Notes: generated by a model from the letters alone, not told the origin. Counted from the stretch's first letter, positions 1 through 7,267 are shown. The stretch is 7,869 nt of DNA from JAYFRE01 sp034926235 (GCA_034926235.1 JAYFRE010000028.1:1-7869), one strand, 5' to 3'. Numbers and translations: made by a program.

Positions 1-208
1 CCCGGGTGCGGCTGTTGGGATGGACATAGCGGTCGGAGGCGGCGTCGTAATCCAGCCGCACCAGCCCCGCCGACCCGTCGGCGCGGCGCGCGAACTGGCC
101 CGGTTCCTCTTTGGTCGGATCGAGGTTCAGGCCGAAATCCATGAATTGGATGCCCGAACGCATGATCAGCGTCGCTTCGTCCTCGAACCGGATCAGTTTC
201 GCTAGCAT
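1..208 (-). CDS. srfB: SrfB-family protein, N-terminal fragment (runs off the left edge)
   Basis: Only the first 69 codons are in the window; the gene continues past base 1. The translation starts MLAKLIRFEDEATLIMRSGI and continues with QFMDFGLNL, a FARRADG segment and LVRLDYD. This matches my memory of the SrfB N-terminus in enterobacteria (a 'SGIQFLDF' motif, then 'LLRLDYD'). SrfB proteins are large, around 1000 residues, and are the central member of the srfABC operon; their biochemical function is not established. The ATG at 208 is chosen because the homology begins immediately there and a purine-rich GGTAGGGG (219-212) lies just upstream, although its spacing to the ATG is short. The ATG at 221 is out of frame. 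It is the third gene of the leftward cluster, 72 bases after the SrfA-like gene, with a strong hairpin in between. Family assignment is fairly secure; function is unknown. Confidence 0.82.
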   Translation of the reverse strand, partial: MLAKLIRFEDEATLIMRSGIQFMDFGLNLDPTKEEPGQFARRADGSAGLVRLDYDAASDRYVHPNSRTR

Positions 209-210
209 CG

Positions 211-219
211 TCCCCTACC
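211..219 (-). promoter_or_regulatory. Ribosome binding site of the srfB homologue
   Basis: Read on the minus strand this is GGTAGGGGA, ending two bases before the ATG at 208. The purine core is good but the spacing is shorter than usual. It supports the start at 208 over the out-of-frame ATG at 221. Confidence 0.5.
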
Positions 220-237
220 ATTTCTGCATCCGGCCCT

Positions 238-261
238 GGCGTCCGGTTTTTGCCGGACGCC
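238..261 (-). other. Strong intercistronic hairpin between srfA-like and srfB-like genes
   Basis: A perfect 9-base inverted repeat, GGCGTCCGG and CCGGACGCC, is separated by a 6-base loop (caaaaa on the minus strand). It lies between the SrfA-like stop (281) and the SrfB-like start (208). No T-run follows on either strand, so it does not look like a rho-independent terminator. It could stabilise the upstream mRNA, pause polymerase or tune srfB expression. A near-copy of one arm (GCATCCGGC, 226-234) could pair with the same partner and form a competing stem. Confidence 0.55.
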
Positions 262-280
262 TAAGCCAAGGTTTCTCATC

Positions 281-1708
281 CTATCGGCTCATGTCCACCG
301 AATAGTCCTGTCCGTTCCCGGCTTTGCCGACACATTCGGCCCGCGCGCCGTTTCCCTGACGGCATTCGACACGGGTGCGGCCATAGCGCGAACCGTCATC
401 GCAGCTTGGATCGTCAACCCCGGTGATGACCAGCCGCCCGTCCTTCATCACCGCACTGCTCTTGCCGACGCAGACCGTGCCGTCCGAACGGCGGATCGTG
501 ACCGACCCTTGCCCGGCTTTGAAATCATATTCGACAATCGCCGGCAAACCGGTGCGCGAATCCATCAGGCCGGTTTGCGACGTCCATTTGCCGTTCAAGA
601 ACGACGCGTCGCCGGTCCGCGCTGCTTCCGGCGGGATCAAAAGCGGAGTCTTGCCGTCCGGGACCACGGGCGGAACAGTCGGCGTGGGCGGAACAGCCGG
701 TTTTTCCGCCTTGTCCGCGCCCTTGCCGTTCTCGGTCTTTTTGTCCGCGTCCTTTTTATCCGCAACGTCAGGCGGGATCGGCGGTTCGGTCTTGTCCGCC
801 GTCTTGTCCTGCTTGTCTGCGGCAGGCGGTGTGACGTCCGCACCGGGCGGCGTCGTTTCCTGGGTTTTCGCGCCAGCGCTTGTTCCCGGCTCCGCCGTTG
901 CACCTGCTTGTCCCGGAACCACGGTCCCACCGGGCACAACAACAGTCCCCGGAACGATGACCGTCCCGCGTTCCGTCACGCCATCGGCTGTTTCAGGAGC
1001 CAGGAGCAGGGCCGGACGCAGCGGTTCGGGCACCAGTTCCGGCGTGCAGGTGCGCAAGCCGAACAACAGCAGGGCCAGCAGCACGAGCAGCAGCAACAGC
1101 CAAGCCCACCAGGGCAGACGGCGCGAACCAGAGACCGGCGCGACCGGAACTGGTGGCGGCACGGCAGCCGGGGCAGCCGGGGCAAAAGATGCGGGCGGCG
1201 CGGCCAGAGCGGCGATCGTGTCGGCGGCCTCACCCCCCGGACGGGTGAAGCCCCAGAAGGTCAGCACCGGCTTGCCGTTCACCGCATAGATGTGGCTTTC
1301 ATCGGGAATGCGCATGACATGGGGCAAAAGCCGCGCATAAACCTCGAAATCGCCCGGGACAGAAGACCGTCCGGCCAGATCCCGGCCCAATGTTTCGGCA
1401 TGGGCGAGAACGCGTGCGCGCGCCTCTTGAAGCTGACGGCGCAGGCCTTCCCGTTCCTCCGGCGTCGCCGACGACCAGGGCACCACCAGCCCCTCTTCGG
1501 GCGCGTGCCAGTTCACCGTTTCGCCCGACTCGCCCACCTTCGGAATCGCCAGCATGGCGGCGATGTCCGCGCCCAATTGGCGGCGGATGGTGGCGCGCAC
1601 CTGCGGGGCGGTATCGAACACCGGGCGCCCGATGCTGCCCAGCGCGTTGAAATCGCGTAAGGCGGCGCTTCGCAACACAGGACCCGACGCACCGTTCCGT
1701 TCTGTCAT
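281..1708 (-). CDS. srfA: SrfA-family single-pass membrane protein
   Basis: The protein has 475 residues. Residues about 9-160 form a globular N-terminal domain with signatures I recall from enterobacterial SrfA: FNALGSIGRPVFD, then a W-x-AP-x-EG segment near 67-73, and SHIYAVNGKPVLTFWGF at 138-154. One membrane helix follows at about 198-219, introduced by RRLPWW and closing with RTC. A low-complexity linker (222-352) is first Val/Pro/Thr-rich, then Asp/Lys-rich. A C-terminal domain (353-475) includes FLNGKWTSQTG and four cysteines (413, 436, 449, 459). Positive charges before the helix suggest the N-terminus is cytoplasmic and the C-terminal domain periplasmic, where the cysteines could form disulphides (inference). 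It lies 61 bases after the VWA gene and 72 before srfB, so co-transcription is likely. The ATG at 1708 has AGGTGGG nine bases upstream. The family call is good; the molecular role is unknown. Confidence 0.8.
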   Translation of the reverse strand: MTERNGASGPVLRSAALRDFNALGSIGRPVFDTAPQVRATIRRQLGADIAAMLAIPKVGESGETVNWHAPEEGLVVPWSSATPEEREGLRRQLQEARARVLAHAETLGRDLAGRSSVPGDFEVYARLLPHVMRIPDESHIYAVNGKPVLTFWGFTRPGGEAADTIAALAAPPASFAPAAPAAVPPPVPVAPVSGSRRLPWWAWLLLLLVLLALLLFGLRTCTPELVPEPLRPALLLAPETADGVTERGTVIVPGTVVVPGGTVVPGQAGATAEPGTSAGAKTQETTPPGADVTPPAADKQDKTADKTEPPIPPDVADKKDADKKTENGKGADKAEKPAVPPTPTVPPVVPDGKTPLLIPPEAARTGDASFLNGKWTSQTGLMDSRTGLPAIVEYDFKAGQGSVTIRRSDGTVCVGKSSAVMKDGRLVITGVDDPSCDDGSRYGRTRVECRQGNGARAECVGKAGNGQDYSVDMSR

Positions 1709-1717
1709 GTTCCCGGT

Positions 1718-1724
1718 CCCACCT
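1718..1724 (-). promoter_or_regulatory. Ribosome binding site of the srfA homologue
   Basis: The minus-strand sequence AGGTGGG lies nine bases before the ATG at 1708. This is normal spacing and supports that start. Confidence 0.55.
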
Positions 1725-1769
1725 TTGAAAATTCCGAACCCTGTTCCGCTTTCCTCCCCAACCGGGCGC

Positions 1770-3365
1770 TTAGTCGCAACCCGCCGGTTTGGGCGCCTGT
1801 TCGGTCGCTTTCATCAGAATATCGTTCCATGCCTCGCCGTCCCGGGGGGTGAAGAAACGTCCCCCCGTCACATCGGCCATGCAGCGCCCTTTGCCCGAAC
1901 CGCCGACGCCGATGACATTGACTTTGAGGTTGGGTTTTTTCTGCTTCAAGGCCCTGGCCACCGCGCAAGGATCGCCGCCGCAGCTATCCTCGCCATCGGT
2001 GACAACGACAATGACACCCGGCACATTGACCCCGTCCAGCATATTGCCGGACCGTTCCAGCCCGCGCGCCAGAGGTGTACCCTCTTCGGGACGGATCGAA
2101 TCGATCCGGGACAAAAGCGCCGGACGCTGCCCGGGCGAGAAGAATTTGAAGTTGTCGGTTCCCTCGCAGCGCCCGAAGACGAGCAGCCCGATATCGACAT
2201 CGCCCGGCATCCGGTTGACCCCTTGCCGCGCGGCCTCCTTGGCCGCTTCCAGCCGCGATCCGCGACCGCCATCATGGCCCATCAGCGTGGCCATGGCGGC
2301 GCGGTCCCCGGCCATCGCGCGGCGGATCAGGGCATCCACCGCCGCCTCGCTCATATCCTTGGGTAACCGCATGCTGCCCGACCCGTCGATCATCAGCATC
2401 ACTTCGGGCCGTTCCCAGCTTTTGCGCGGTTCGGGGCAGGCCGTCCGCTGGGGCTTGGTTTCGGGCGCGGGCTGGGTTTTTGCGGGCGGGGCCTGTGTTT
2501 CGGACGGTTTGGGCGCTGCCGGCTTCGGCGCAACCGGTTTCGGTTCCGGTTTGGCCGGCTTCGGCACGGGAACGGGCGGCGGCGCGGGGACAGGCTCCGG
2601 CGCAGGCGTCTCGGGCTTGATTTCCGGCGCGGGCGCGGGCGCGGGCGGGACCGGGCAGGAATCCAGACGGCGGCGAATCTCGTCCTCGGCGGCTTTGATT
2701 TTCGCGCGCAATTCGTCCAGACCGTCCCCGTCATCCTTAGGTGGCTCCGCCACAGCCGGCGGCGGAACCGGCGGCGGCGTTTCCGCGCAACGGGACAAAA
2801 GGAACAAGGCCGCCAGCAGGATCAGGAGCAACAGCCCCGCCAGCGCCCACCAGCGCCACCGGCTTGTGGCCGCAACGGCAGCCGGAGCGGCAGCCGCTGC
2901 CGGAGCAGGCGGCGGAACCGGCACGGCGGGAATGGCTGCGGCCCCGTTTCCGGCCCGCCCCCAATCCACGATCACCGGTTGGCCGGACAGCACATAAACC
3001 TGATCGAGGCCCGGATCGACGGCGGCGCGGCGCAATAGATCGGCGCGTTCGGGATCGGGCAGCCGACCGGCCAGCGCGCGCACCGATTCCAGCCTTTCTT
3101 TCAGCAACGCGGCGATACGGGCGCGTTCATCCGGCGGCAACGACGCCATCGGCTGCGGCTGCCCCGGCAATCCGGTACACCAATCGATCCAGCCGCCATC
3201 AGCCGAAACGATCGGCTGGGCGAACAATCCCGCGATAGTTTCGGGCAGGTTGGCGCGCAAGCTGGCCGCAATGTCGGCATAGCGGGCGTGCAGCGGCGCA
3301 TCCTGCGCGGGGGCGGCGGATGGGCGGGGCGCTTCGGTGCGGCAGACGCGAAAGACGGATGGCAT
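1770..3365 (-). CDS. SrfA-like membrane protein with C-terminal von Willebrand factor A domain
   Basis: The protein has 531 residues. Residues about 24-140 resemble the SrfA N-terminal domain: a LPPDERARIAALLKERLESV helix at 76-95 and QVYVLSGQPVIVDWG at 122-136. A membrane helix (about 169-192) starts WRWWA and ends SRC. Residues 212-236 look helical or coiled. A Pro/Lys-rich linker (238-318, with PKPAKPEPKP) follows. A VWA domain spans about 320-515 with a complete metal-binding MIDAS set: DGSGS at 327-331, Thr430 in EEGTP, and Asp457 in VTDGED. VWA domains usually mediate metal-dependent protein binding, so a scaffold or sensing role is plausible (inference). Six cysteines in the C-terminal part (310, 400, 462, 467, 495, 530) fit a periplasmic location. 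It heads the leftward cluster. No clear Shine-Dalgarno precedes the ATG at 3365, and the open frame extends back to 3437 without an alternative ATG, GTG or TTG. Confidence 0.85.
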   Translation of the reverse strand: MPSVFRVCRTEAPRPSAAPAQDAPLHARYADIAASLRANLPETIAGLFAQPIVSADGGWIDWCTGLPGQPQPMASLPPDERARIAALLKERLESVRALAGRLPDPERADLLRRAAVDPGLDQVYVLSGQPVIVDWGRAGNGAAAIPAVPVPPPAPAAAAAPAAVAATSRWRWWALAGLLLLILLAALFLLSRCAETPPPVPPPAVAEPPKDDGDGLDELRAKIKAAEDEIRRRLDSCPVPPAPAPAPEIKPETPAPEPVPAPPPVPVPKPAKPEPKPVAPKPAAPKPSETQAPPAKTQPAPETKPQRTACPEPRKSWERPEVMLMIDGSGSMRLPKDMSEAAVDALIRRAMAGDRAAMATLMGHDGGRGSRLEAAKEAARQGVNRMPGDVDIGLLVFGRCEGTDNFKFFSPGQRPALLSRIDSIRPEEGTPLARGLERSGNMLDGVNVPGVIVVVTDGEDSCGGDPCAVARALKQKKPNLKVNVIGVGGSGKGRCMADVTGGRFFTPRDGEAWNDILMKATEQAPKPAGCD

Positions 3366-3656
3366 CTCGACGGAACCGGCCAGGACGGGACCCGGACAGA
3401 CCGGGCGATCTGCCTTTTGGATTAGCAGATTTCTCCCTCAACTTCCAGGCGTTCCCGGAATCGCCCGCCAGAGAGGAGATATGCCCAACTCAAGGCGAGG
3501 TTGATCTTGCCTTGATCGACGCAGCGGTTATTCTGCCCAGCCATCCCCCTTGTCCCGTTTCGTCACGGCATGTTGAGGGGATTCGTTTTTCGTGGTCCCG
3601 CGCGCCCAGGTCCCGGACGCGCGGCCAAATTCGGGGACAGGCGGGCCTAATCTAGG
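3366..3656. other. Divergent intergenic region between the srf cluster and the ABC importer
   Basis: These 291 bases separate two diverging gene clusters and should hold both promoters. I found no convincing -35/-10 pair or sigma-54 element on either strand. Visible elements are a direct repeat TTGATC-N5-TTGATC (3501-3506 and 3512-3517; 11-base period, one helical turn), which could be a regulator site, and a GC-rich inverted repeat at 3598-3624 near livH. A plus-strand reading frame crosses the region but overlaps the VWA gene start antisense and has no recognisable product. Confidence 0.4.
3598..3624 (+). other. GC-rich inverted repeat upstream of livH
   Basis: CCGCGCG and CGCGCGG form a perfect 7-base inverted repeat with a 13-base loop, ending 32 bases before the livH ATG. 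If transcribed, it would be a stem in the livH leader. Its simple CG composition means it could also be chance in GC-rich DNA. Confidence 0.3.
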
Positions 3657-4703
3657 ATGGATGCACAAACCTTTGCCTGGGTCGCCCAGGACGGGCTGAC
3701 GACGGGGACGATTTATGCGCTGGTGGCGCTCGCCCTGGTCATGGTTTTCGCGGTCACCCGCATCATCTATGTGTCCCAGGGCGAATTCCTGTCCTTCGGC
3801 ACGCTGACCCTGGCCAGCTTTCAGCAGGGCGTCCTGCCGGGCACGGTCGGACTTCTGGTCGTGTTCGCCGTCCTGGCCTCGCTGGCCGAGCTTTACGACA
3901 TCCGCCGCAGCGCGCGGTCCTTCTCGGACGGGCTGAAGCGGGCCCGTTCGCTGATCTTCTATCTAGGCGTCCCGCTTCTGATCGCCGCTATCGCCTATCT
4001 CGCCGCGGGACGCGAAATTCCGTTCCTGGCCCAGATCGTCCTGACCCTTCTGGTCGTCATCCCGATGGGGCCGCTGCTCTATCGCTTCGTCTTTCAGCCG
4101 GTGGCCGAAGCATCCACCCTGCTTTTGATGATCATCGCCGTCGCGGTTCATACCGCCCTGACCGGCATCGGTCTGTTTCTGTTCGGGGCCGAAGGCGTGC
4201 GCACCGACGCCTTCAGCGATGAAAGCATCCAGATCGGCGTCCTCGACATCCCAGCGCAGAATCTGTGGGTGATCGGCACCTGTCTGGCCGCCATCTTAGC
4301 GCTTTATCTGTTCTTCGGACGGACGGTCTATGGCCGCGCCTTACGCGCCACCGCCTTCAACCGGACCGGGGCCAGGCTGGTCGGCATCAGCCCCAATCTC
4401 GCCGGCATGCTGACCTTGGGACTCGCCGCCGGGCTGGGGGCGCTGTCGGGCATCCTGATCGGCCCCATCACCACCATTTATTACGATTCGGGCTTCCTCG
4501 CCGGACTGAAGGGCTTTGTCGGCGCGATCGTCGGCGGGTTGGCCAGCTATCCCATCGCCGCCGCCGGCGCCGTCCTGGTCGGACTGATCGAAGGCTTCGG
4601 CTCGTTCTGGGCCAGCGCCTACAAGGAGGTCATCGTCTTCACCCTGATCATTCCCGTATTGCTCTGGCGGTCCTACAAAGACCCCCACCGGGAGGAAGAC
4701 TAA
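3657..4703 (+). CDS. livH: ABC importer inner-membrane permease, LivH type
   Basis: A 348-residue, very hydrophobic protein with about eight or nine membrane segments (for example near 15-35, 52-77, 98-118, 123-145, 152-177, 203-221, 248-275, 285-313 and 323-337). The N-terminus (GLTTGTIYALVALALVMVF) is characteristic of LivH. Family motifs seen are GRALRATAFNRTGARLVGIS at 226-245, the cytoplasmic loop that contacts the ATPases, and the Gly-rich GLKGFVGAIVGGLAS at 283-297. It is about 40 residues longer than E. coli LivH because of a segment around 78-120 that contains a charged loop (YDIRRSARSF). It forms half of the transmembrane channel and pairs with the permease half of the next gene. 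The ATG at 3657 is preceded only by a weak AGG directly adjacent and a GGCGGG further up, so initiation may be weak. It opens the importer operon. Substrate is unknown; branched-chain amino acids, amides, urea or carboxylates are all used by this family. Confidence 0.9.
   Translation: MDAQTFAWVAQDGLTTGTIYALVALALVMVFAVTRIIYVSQGEFLSFGTLTLASFQQGVLPGTVGLLVVFAVLASLAELYDIRRSARSFSDGLKRARSLIFYLGVPLLIAAIAYLAAGREIPFLAQIVLTLLVVIPMGPLLYRFVFQPVAEASTLLLMIIAVAVHTALTGIGLFLFGAEGVRTDAFSDESIQIGVLDIPAQNLWVIGTCLAAILALYLFFGRTVYGRALRATAFNRTGARLVGISPNLAGMLTLGLAAGLGALSGILIGPITTIYYDSGFLAGLKGFVGAIVGGLASYPIAAAGAVLVGLIEGFGSFWASAYKEVIVFTLIIPVLLWRSYKDPHREED
4691..4698 (+). promoter_or_regulatory. Ribosome binding site of the livM-livG fusion gene
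   Basis: GGAGGAAG inside the last codons of livH contains a near-perfect Shine-Dalgarno core, with eight bases between GGAGG and the ATG at 4704. The livH stop TAA (4701-4703) directly abuts this ATG, indicating translational coupling. Confidence 0.8.
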
Positions 4704-6494
4704 ATGCCCTGGCGCAAGATCGCCCTGCCCCTGCTTCTGCTGCTGATCATTCTGGCTCCGGTCGTCGCCGCACCCTTCTATGTGACGCTGCTGAACTATA
4801 TCGGGCTGTTCACCATCGTCACACTGGGGCTGGTGCTGCTGACCGGGGTCGCGGGCATGACCTCGTTCGGACAGGCGGCCTTTTGCGGCATCGGCGCCTA
4901 CGCCACCGCCGTCCTGACCACGCAATGCGCCCTGTCGCCCTGGCTGGCCCTGATCGCCGCTCTGGCGATCACCGCCGCCCTCGCCTTTCTGATCGGCGCG
5001 ATCACCTTACGGCTTGGCGGTCATTATCTGCCGCTGGCCACCATCGCCTGGGGCATCAGCCTTTACTATCTGTTCGGCACGCTGCCGGGACTGGGCCTGT
5101 TCACCGGCATCTCCGACCTGCCGGTCCTGGAGATCTTCGGTTTCCCGCTCAAGGATGAACGGGTCTATTACTATCTGATCTGGGCGGTGGTGCTGTTGTC
5201 GCTGCTGTTCACCCACAACCTGCTGACCTCGCAGCCCGGACGCATCGTCCAATGCCTGAACGGCTCGGCGCTGGTCGCCCAGGCCTTCGGCGCGAACACC
5301 GCCAGGGTCAAGATGCAGGTGTTCTTGTACGCAGCCCTCTTGTCCTGCCTGTCGGGCTGGCTTTACGCCCATCTACAACGCTATGTGAACCCCACGCCCT
5401 TCCAGCTTTCGGCGGGCATCGAATATCTGTTCATGGCGGTGATCGGCGGCGCGGGCGGCGTGTGGGGCGCGCTGATCGGGGCCACACTGCTTACCTTCCT
5501 TAAACAGGTGCTTCAGGACGTCCTGCCGCTCGTACTGGGCCGGTCGGGCCAGTTTGAAAGCATCGTTTTCGGCATTCTCATCATCGTCATGCTGCACCGG
5601 GCGCGCCTTGGCCTGTGGCCGTTGCTGAAAAGCGTCCTGCCGCCGCCGCCGAAGCCGCCCTTGGACGAGCCGCTCGACATCCCCCAGGCCCCGCGCCGCG
5701 CGCAAGGCGAGGGCAAGCTGGAAGGGCAGCATGCCAACGGAGCGCTGCTGGACGTGCGCGGCCTGTCGAAGAATTTCGGCGGCCTGCCCGCCGTCCAAGA
5801 CATCGCCTTTCAGGTCCATGCGGGCGAGATCGTCGGACTGATCGGCCCCAATGGCGCCGGCAAGACCACGACCTTCAATCTGATCAGCGGCATGCTGAAA
5901 CCCAGCGCCGGGTCGATCAAGCTGAATGGGCACATTCTGTCCGACCGCGAACCTTTCGAGATCGCCGAGTTCGGGCTGGCCCGCACCTTCCAGCATGTCA
6001 AGCTGGTGGGGGATCTTTCGGTGCTGGACAATGTCATGCTGGGCGCGTGGCTGCGCCGCAAAGACGGTTTCATCCGCTCCTGCCTGCGGCTCGAACGTGC
6101 CAATGAACGGTTGAGCCGCCGTGAAGCCACCCGCCAGATCGAGCGTGTCGGCCTGATCGATCAGATCGACATGCCCGCCGGCGCGCTGCCCCTGGGCCAT
6201 CAGCGGCTGGTCGAAATCGCCCGCGCCCTGATGGCCAATCCGCTGCTGCTGCTGCTCGACGAGCCCGCCGCCGGCCTGCGTCATCGGGAAAAGGAGCGTC
6301 TGCTCGTCCTGCTCGAACAATTGCGGGCCGAACATATGACGGTCCTGCTGGTCGAACATGACATGGATTTCGTCATGCGGCTGGCGGACCGGATCGTGGT
6401 CATGGAATCGGGCCAGAAGATCGCCGAGGGCCTGCCGGACGCCATTCAGCAGAACGAACGGGTCCAGAACTCCTATCTGGGATGTGCGCTATGA
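4704..6494 (+). CDS. LivM-LivG fusion: ABC importer permease and ATPase in one chain
   Basis: The protein has 596 residues and two fused modules. Residues 1-310 are a LivM-type permease with several membrane helices, the family loop GRIVQCLNGSALVAQAFGAN (179-198) and a Gly-rich IGGAGGVWGALIGA (247-260). A Pro-rich, charged linker (about 311-346) follows. Residues 347-596 are a LivG-type ATPase: Walker A GPNGAGKT at 381-388, Q-loop Gln430, signature LGHQR at 497-501, Walker B ending Asp519-Glu520, and switch His552 in VEHDM. All catalytic residues are present, so this should be an active nucleotide-binding domain. The frame is continuous and the linker well formed, so this is a true fusion, not a read-through error. 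The same domain order occurs in annotated permease/ATPase proteins of this family in other proteobacteria, from memory. It complexes with LivH and LivF. Its TGA overlaps the livF ATG as ATGA. Confidence 0.92.
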   Translation: MPWRKIALPLLLLLIILAPVVAAPFYVTLLNYIGLFTIVTLGLVLLTGVAGMTSFGQAAFCGIGAYATAVLTTQCALSPWLALIAALAITAALAFLIGAITLRLGGHYLPLATIAWGISLYYLFGTLPGLGLFTGISDLPVLEIFGFPLKDERVYYYLIWAVVLLSLLFTHNLLTSQPGRIVQCLNGSALVAQAFGANTARVKMQVFLYAALLSCLSGWLYAHLQRYVNPTPFQLSAGIEYLFMAVIGGAGGVWGALIGATLLTFLKQVLQDVLPLVLGRSGQFESIVFGILIIVMLHRARLGLWPLLKSVLPPPPKPPLDEPLDIPQAPRRAQGEGKLEGQHANGALLDVRGLSKNFGGLPAVQDIAFQVHAGEIVGLIGPNGAGKTTTFNLISGMLKPSAGSIKLNGHILSDREPFEIAEFGLARTFQHVKLVGDLSVLDNVMLGAWLRRKDGFIRSCLRLERANERLSRREATRQIERVGLIDQIDMPAGALPLGHQRLVEIARALMANPLLLLLDEPAAGLRHREKERLLVLLEQLRAEHMTVLLVEHDMDFVMRLADRIVVMESGQKIAEGLPDAIQQNERVQNSYLGCAL

Positions 6495-7231
6495 GCGAGA
6501 CCTTGCTGGATGTCCGGAATCTGTCGGTCCGCTATGGCCGCGTCGAGGTCATCGACGATCTGTCCCTGTCGGTAGCCCCCGGATCGATCACCTCGATCAT
6601 CGGCGCCAACGGAGCCGGCAAGACCACAACCCTGAACGCGCTGATCGGTCTGCTTGCATCCCGAGGTGAGATCCTGCTCGAAGGCGAATCGATCTCCCGG
6701 CTCGATGTCGAGGAACGGGTGGCGCGCGGCATGTGCCTGGTGCCGGAAAAACGCGAATTGTTCGCCAAGATGTCGGTGCGTGACAATCTGGAGCTGGGGG
6801 CCTTCCTGCGCTACCGCCGCCACGACAAAACCATCGGCCGCACGTTGGAGCGCGTCTACGCTCTGTTTCCCCGCCTCAAGGAACGCCAGGCGCAGATCGC
6901 AGGCACCCTGTCCGGGGGCGAACGCCAGATGCTGGCGATCGGCCGCGCCTTGATGGCCGATCCCAAGCTACTGATGCTGGACGAACCCAGCCTGGGGCTG
7001 GCCCCGCTGGTAACGGCCGAGATTTTCCGCACCATCGAATCCTTGCGCCGCGAAGGTATGTCGATCCTGCTGGTCGAACAGCAGGCCCGTTCCGCCTTGC
7101 AGGTGTCGGATTTCGGCTATGTGCTGGAAACCGGCAGTCTGGCGCTGTCCGGTCCGGCGAAGGAACTGGCCCAAGACCCGCGCGTGATCGAAAGCTATCT
7201 GGGCAGTCGGATCGAAACCCCGGAGGTCTGA
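6491..7231 (+). CDS. livF: ABC importer ATP-binding protein, LivF type
   Basis: A 246-residue ATPase, close to the family norm. It has Walker A GANGAGKT at 38-45, the LivF-typical LVPEKRELF segment after the Q-loop region, signature LSGGE at 140-144, and Walker B LMLDEP with Asp164-Glu165. The switch position is Gln197 (VEQQ) instead of His, which is normal for LivF (E. coli LivF has VEQN) and not a defect. The C-terminus VIESYLGS is also family-typical. I place the start at 6491 because it forms the classic ATGA overlap with the preceding TGA and gives MSETLLDVRNLSVRYG. An in-frame ATG at 6482 would add only three residues (MCA). It pairs with the LivG module of the fusion to power import. 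No binding-protein gene follows. Confidence 0.92.
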   Translation: MSETLLDVRNLSVRYGRVEVIDDLSLSVAPGSITSIIGANGAGKTTTLNALIGLLASRGEILLEGESISRLDVEERVARGMCLVPEKRELFAKMSVRDNLELGAFLRYRRHDKTIGRTLERVYALFPRLKERQAQIAGTLSGGERQMLAIGRALMADPKLLMLDEPSLGLAPLVTAEIFRTIESLRREGMSILLVEQQARSALQVSDFGYVLETGSLALSGPAKELAQDPRVIESYLGSRIETPEV

Positions 7232-7267
7232 CCGCCGCCATCCCGCTTTCTATGCGGCTATGCAAAA

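Noticed and set aside
423..1660. Long plus-strand open frames opposite the SrfA-like gene (288 and 383 codons)
   Set aside because: They are antisense to a gene with recognisable domains. Their products are low-complexity Arg/Ser/Gly-rich shadows of the Pro/Lys linker, as expected in GC-rich DNA.
1789..2997. 402-codon plus-strand open frame opposite the VWA gene
   Set aside because: It lies antisense to a clear VWA domain protein. Its Gly/Ala-rich stretches mirror the Pro-rich linker and no domain is recognisable.
3648..3653. TAATCT just before livH as a -10 box
   Set aside because: It lies four bases from the ATG and no -35 match is found at the right distance.
3320..3655. 111-codon plus-strand frame ending just before livH
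   Set aside because: It begins inside the VWA gene on the other strand, has no ribosome site or family resemblance, and has an Arg/Pro-rich composition typical of non-coding GC-rich frames.
5373..6359. 328-codon minus-strand frame opposite the livM-livG fusion
   Set aside because: It is antisense to a well-supported fusion gene. Its composition (Gln, Asp, Gly) reflects complementary reading of transporter codons.
7234..7258. Inverted repeat after livF as a terminator
   Set aside because: The stem has only five base pairs with a 15-base loop and no T-run follows.
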